A stretch of 64,000 nucleotides of DNA from Cyanobacteria bacterium SZAS-4 (GTDB lineage: Bacteria; Cyanobacteriota; Vampirovibrionia; Obscuribacterales; Obscuribacteraceae): assembly GCA_018266255.1 (NCBI GenBank), contig JAFEAT010000004.1:1-64000 (forward strand). The letters are read 5' to 3'. Positions 61,169 to 64,000 of the stretch are shown piece after piece (the first letter of the stretch is position 1; each line of letters begins with the position of its first letter). The notes under the pieces are model-generated. The model saw only the letters and a program-made list of their open reading frames with translations. It searched no databases and was not told the DNA's origin. The position numbers and the translations under genes were made by a program.

Positions 61169-62185
61169 TCAATGCCACCGTGAGCTCTTAAGCAAGGTTG
61201 CAGCAAGCAACAGAAGCCGATCTCGCTTCCAAAAGACGACCAGAGATGTGGCTGAAATAGCGACCGGCAGTACTGTTTTTTCAAGATAAGAATTTGATTT
61301 ATTGGAAGCGACCAAGATCTGTTTTTCTACTAATTTCGCCTTCTCCTCCGCCCCTTCCGAATGCAAAGCAGTTGCGTATGCAGACAGTGTTTCGCTAACC
61401 TTTGCGCTTTTCGCTCCGAAAATTTTTGTCCGAATTGCAAGGGCGTCCTGAAAGGCTACATCAGCTTTCTCAAAGCACCTTTCACTAGCGTACAGTGTGC
61501 CCAATCTTGTCATCGGACTGCCATAGCCTTGAGGCAGATGCAATTGTTTAGACAACGCTATGGAGCGCAAATAGTAGTTTTCCGCAATTTGATACTGCTG
61601 GCTCTTTGCGTACAGATCTCCGAGATTTGCATACACACCTGCAATCAGCTCATCTTGCTCTCCAACTAAGGAGCGACGCAAGTTTTCAGCAGCCAAAACA
61701 ATCGGTTCAGCTCGCTTGAATTGCTTAGATTCGATGTAGCCCCCAGCGAGCAACTCCATCGAAAAACCGGGATGAACAGCGGGGCTTGGAGGCAACGCAA
61801 TGGCTCGATAAATTGCGCAAGCAAGATTTAGGTTTCCACTCTTTGCAAAAAGCAAAGCAGTTAAATCTATCGATAAGTAAATGAAAGCTAGCAATGCGAA
61901 TGCAGTCACAGTCACTCTGTATGCAGTACGGAAGCGATCCAGAGTTTTCCACTGTTCGTGCAACTTCTCAACTTGCTTTTGCTCGCTAGACTTCGGCTGT
62001 TTGGATTTCCAGATGCGATAGCTTAGAAGAAACGCATAGAAAGCCACTTCGAAGGCAACTGCACCGACCAGCGCTGCAGTTGGGCAAGCACAGGCGAAGA
62101 CAATTAAATACCCAAGAAAGAGCAAATTGACTGCGTTCAAAACTACATTCATCAATTTACTGAGATCATATTTGAGTATCCGCAC
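61169..62185 (-). CDS. Membrane protein with TPR repeats
   Basis: The product has 338 residues from GTG 62185 (GGAG 5 nt upstream; an ATG 11 codons in is possible). Two N-terminal membrane helices (about 12-60), another near 90-110, then three to four TPR units (about 125-280; for example AGVYANLGDLYAKSQQYQIAENYY), and a last hydrophobic segment near the C-terminus. The TPRs probably face one side of the membrane and bind a partner. Unknown role. Confidence 0.72.
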   Translation of the reverse strand: MRILKYDLSKLMNVVLNAVNLLFLGYLIVFACACPTAALVGAVAFEVAFYAFLLSYRIWKSKQPKSSEQKQVEKLHEQWKTLDRFRTAYRVTVTAFALLAFIYLSIDLTALLFAKSGNLNLACAIYRAIALPPSPAVHPGFSMELLAGGYIESKQFKRAEPIVLAAENLRRSLVGEQDELIAGVYANLGDLYAKSQQYQIAENYYLRSIALSKQLHLPQGYGSPMTRLGTLYASERCFEKADVAFQDALAIRTKIFGAKSAKVSETLSAYATALHSEGAEEKAKLVEKQILVASNKSNSYLEKTVLPVAISATSLVVFWKRDRLLLLAATLLKSSRWH

Positions 62186-62310
62186 TTCAACTCCATCGAT
62201 CGATTAGCCGATTCGCTAATTCACAAGATCGATTATGGTGCCAGTAGACGCGAATACAAGTCATTCAAAGAAAGGTCAGTGGGAATTGCACGACCCTCTT
62301 CAAAATAGTG

Positions 62311-62334
62311 ATGGAAGCGCCGGAGCGCTTCCAT
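62311..62334 (-). terminator. Hairpin after the HEAT-repeat gene, possible terminator
   Basis: ATGGAAGCGC (62311-62320) and GCGCTTCCAT (62325-62334) form a perfect 10-bp stem with a CGGA loop, 26 nt after the HEAT gene's stop on the minus strand. The U-tract is weak (ACTATTTTG a few bases on), so termination is likely but not certain. Confidence 0.6.
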
Positions 62335-62359
62335 CCTTCTCGACTATGCGAAAAACTGT

Positions 62360-63244
62360 CTACTTCTTTATGCTTTCAAGTGCAGCTCTGGCTTCAGAAG
62401 CGATTTCTGGATCGCTTTTCACTGCTAGCTTCAGCGCTGGAACAGCAGATTTAGCATCGGGACCGATGTCACCAAGCCCTCTTGCGGCCGCAGAACGTAC
62501 ACTTGAATTTTTATCGCTCAGTAATGCAATCAGCTTCGGAACGGCACCGACGGCTTCAGAACCGGCTCCGCCAATGGATCTTGCTGCTGCGATGCGAGCA
62601 GAATCGATGTCGTCGCTGAGCAACAGAGTCAACGCCGGCACATCTTTGGCACTGCAGGGAATGCGCTCCAAACTATATGCAGCGGCTTCACGCATATCTT
62701 TGTCGCCAGTTTTGATCGATTCGATTAGAACAGACACTGCTGATTTCGCATCTGCTCCAAAGCCACAAAGCGCACGGGCAGCAAGTTGTCGAACTACTGG
62801 TTCAGAATCGTTTTGAACTGCGGTAATCAGAACTGGCACGGTTGTCTCAGGTTGCTTACCGATATCACCCAGAGCGGAAGCCGCATAGGTGCGTTCATAG
62901 CCACCGTCTGGGCTTTGAAGAAAGGCTATTACGGCAGGAATCGCAGCAGCGGCATCAGGACCGATGTGACCGAGTGCGTTACACGCTTCGCCCTTAGCTC
63001 CGGCGAAAGTGTCGTTTTGCAAAAGTTGAATGAGGCTTGGCACGGCGTCTTTGGCAATCGGGCCCATTTCGCTCAAGTGGTAACCAGCGCTTTTGCGCTC
63101 CCACTGGTCACCGCTAGTCAAGCCTTTAATGGCAGCTTGAACGTCAGCGGGGCGAAAACTCTCGGCCTGGGCGGCACAATTGACACCAAAAGTCAGTAGC
63201 AGGGACAGCGAAAGGGCGACCTGCGCGCCTCTCATGAAGTTCAT
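62360..63244 (-). CDS. Secreted HEAT-repeat protein
   Basis: The product has 294 residues. The signal peptide (VALSLSLLLTFGVNCAAQAES) is followed by about seven HEAT/PBS-lyase-type repeats of about 37-40 residues, each with AAxALGxIG and AVPxLIxLL patterns. HEAT solenoids are protein-binding scaffolds. ATG 63244 has GGAGGG about 10 nt upstream. The stop is followed by a perfect 10-bp hairpin. Partner unknown. Confidence 0.85.
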   Translation of the reverse strand: MNFMRGAQVALSLSLLLTFGVNCAAQAESFRPADVQAAIKGLTSGDQWERKSAGYHLSEMGPIAKDAVPSLIQLLQNDTFAGAKGEACNALGHIGPDAAAAIPAVIAFLQSPDGGYERTYAASALGDIGKQPETTVPVLITAVQNDSEPVVRQLAARALCGFGADAKSAVSVLIESIKTGDKDMREAAAYSLERIPCSAKDVPALTLLLSDDIDSARIAAARSIGGAGSEAVGAVPKLIALLSDKNSSVRSAAARGLGDIGPDAKSAVPALKLAVKSDPEIASEARAALESIKK

Positions 63245-63372
63245 AACCTAAAACCCTCCGTTTTGTTGAACTCATGGTTAACGGGCGCCTATTCAAAAAT
63301 AGGATGAGCTACGTTAACAAGTGCCAAACGGATCGATTAATTGCAATTTGTGGGTTGCATCCTGTGCGATCT

Positions 63373-64000
63373 CTAACCGACAGACTTAGTTTTGCAAACA
63401 GCCATTTTGTGACGCACACGCTCAATGTTGCGCGATAAAGTTAGCACCATCGGTCCATTTCCGATTCGTTGTTTTTCAGCCAGAGTTGCTTGTTTAAAAT
63501 AGTCCATCGCTTCTGGGTAAGCTTCACGCTTTTCATACGCTTCGCCAATTAGAAGCAAAGTAATAGGAATGTCGCGAGATTTTGGATCTACTCTTTTTCG
63601 GATTGCCAGAAGACGCTTCAAATAAGGAATGGTGTCGTAACAGGCTCCACCAGCGCAAGTTACGCGCACGACATTATTCAACGGCTGGATCAGTTCAGCT
63701 GAATCTTTTCCGTACTTAGCTTCTTTGATTTTCAAAACGCGCATGAACGGCGGTCTTGCTTGATCGTATTTTTGTTGGCGAAGATACACTTGCGCTAAAT
63801 CTTCCGAGCTGATCATAATGCGCGGATCGTTTTCCTTCATGTGCTTAGTGTCGGACAAAGCTTTCTTCGCTAATTTCTCCGCTTTCGATAAATCGTTAGC
63901 GCGAAACGCCGCTTGTGCAGCAGCGCTATCTTTGCCCCAGGAAGAACTGCTGTCTGAAGTTCTACTTTTACTAGCCGAAGCACTATCATGATTTTTTCTG
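63373..64000 (-). CDS. TPR-repeat protein, N-terminus cut by window edge
   Basis: The frame stays open from the stop at 63373 to the end of the window, so the gene's start lies outside. The visible 208 residues begin with a Ser/Lys-rich stretch, then a helix rich in Ala, then about four TPR units (DLAQVYLRQQKYDQARPPFMRVL; IGEAYEKREAYPEAMDYFKQA). A TTG at 63858 is an internal possible start but coding clearly extends upstream. Role unknown. Confidence 0.8.
   Translation of the reverse strand, partial: RKNHDSASASKSRTSDSSSSWGKDSAAAQAAFRANDLSKAEKLAKKALSDTKHMKENDPRIMISSEDLAQVYLRQQKYDQARPPFMRVLKIKEAKYGKDSAELIQPLNNVVRVTCAGGACYDTIPYLKRLLAIRKRVDPKSRDIPITLLLIGEAYEKREAYPEAMDYFKQATLAEKQRIGNGPMVLTLSRNIERVRHKMAVCKTKSVG

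Noticed and set aside
1..64000. CRISPR arrays, insertion sequences, prophage genes
   Set aside because: No regularly spaced repeats, transposase, integrase or phage structural genes could be seen in any frame.

Overview
The window is one contiguous chromosomal segment of roughly 50 % GC (judged by eye) from a Gram-negative-type bacterium. The organism is most likely a non-photosynthetic relative of cyanobacteria (Vampirovibrionia/Melainabacteria, order Obscuribacterales type). That is an inference. It rests on the 16S rRNA 5' end on the left edge, the cyanobacteria-like translation genes, many secreted TPR/HEAT repeat proteins of unknown function, and a giant annexin/YD-repeat protein of a kind I associate with Obscuribacterales. 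No phage, IS element or CRISPR array was seen.

Layout. 1-430: 5' part of a 16S rRNA gene on the minus strand with its promoter and structured leader. 0.9-6.1 kb (minus): two secreted proteins, a small membrane protein, and ugd-uxs (UDP-glucose to UDP-xylose). 6.3-7.8 kb: mazG and a secreted protein. 7.9-9.7 kb (minus): dapF-ftsQ. 9.9-16.8 kb (plus): dppA-like peptidase, a zinc-ribbon membrane protein, then rsmH-ftsL-like-ftsI-murJ, a scattered division/cell-wall cluster. 16.8-18.0 kb: an acyltransferase. 18.3-27.4 kb: a 2388-residue multidomain protein with annexin-like repeats, YD-type repeats and a C-terminal papain-like Q/C/H/N set, followed by a translationally coupled 173-residue protein and a 427-residue TPR protein. 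27.4-41.5 kb: recQ, small secreted genes, a 5'-nucleotidase, a flavin-type oxidase family protein, a HAD hydrolase, a TPR protein, aldehyde dehydrogenase, cysteine desulfurase, a FecCD/BtuC-type permease with its ATPase, and a glycine/asparagine-rich protein. 43.8-44.3 kb: a tight array of six tRNA genes (Gln, His, Leu, Trp, Ser, Phe), several with unusual structure. 44.3-49.0 kb (minus): ybeY, dgkA and a 1142-residue CPBP membrane protease. 49.2-55.9 kb (plus): rimP-nusA-ylxR-infB-rbfA-truB and a second CPBP protease. 56.0-60.5 kb: HU with a histone-H1-like tail, mnmE, a small unknown and thrS. 60.6-64 kb: a tandem-repeat secreted protein and three TPR/HEAT proteins, the last cut by the window end.

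How the parts work together. The translation operon (rimP to truB) makes the 30S maturation and initiation machinery; ybeY and rsmH add 16S processing and modification, and mnmE, thrS and the tRNA array supply decoding. dapF feeds meso-diaminopimelate to peptidoglycan, which the ftsQ, ftsL-like, ftsI and murJ products assemble at the septum; dgkA recycles lipid carrier or diacylglycerol. The most unusual pieces are the 18.3-27.4 kb giant-protein locus, the tRNA array, and a ylxR gene that has no ordinary start codon and is easily missed.
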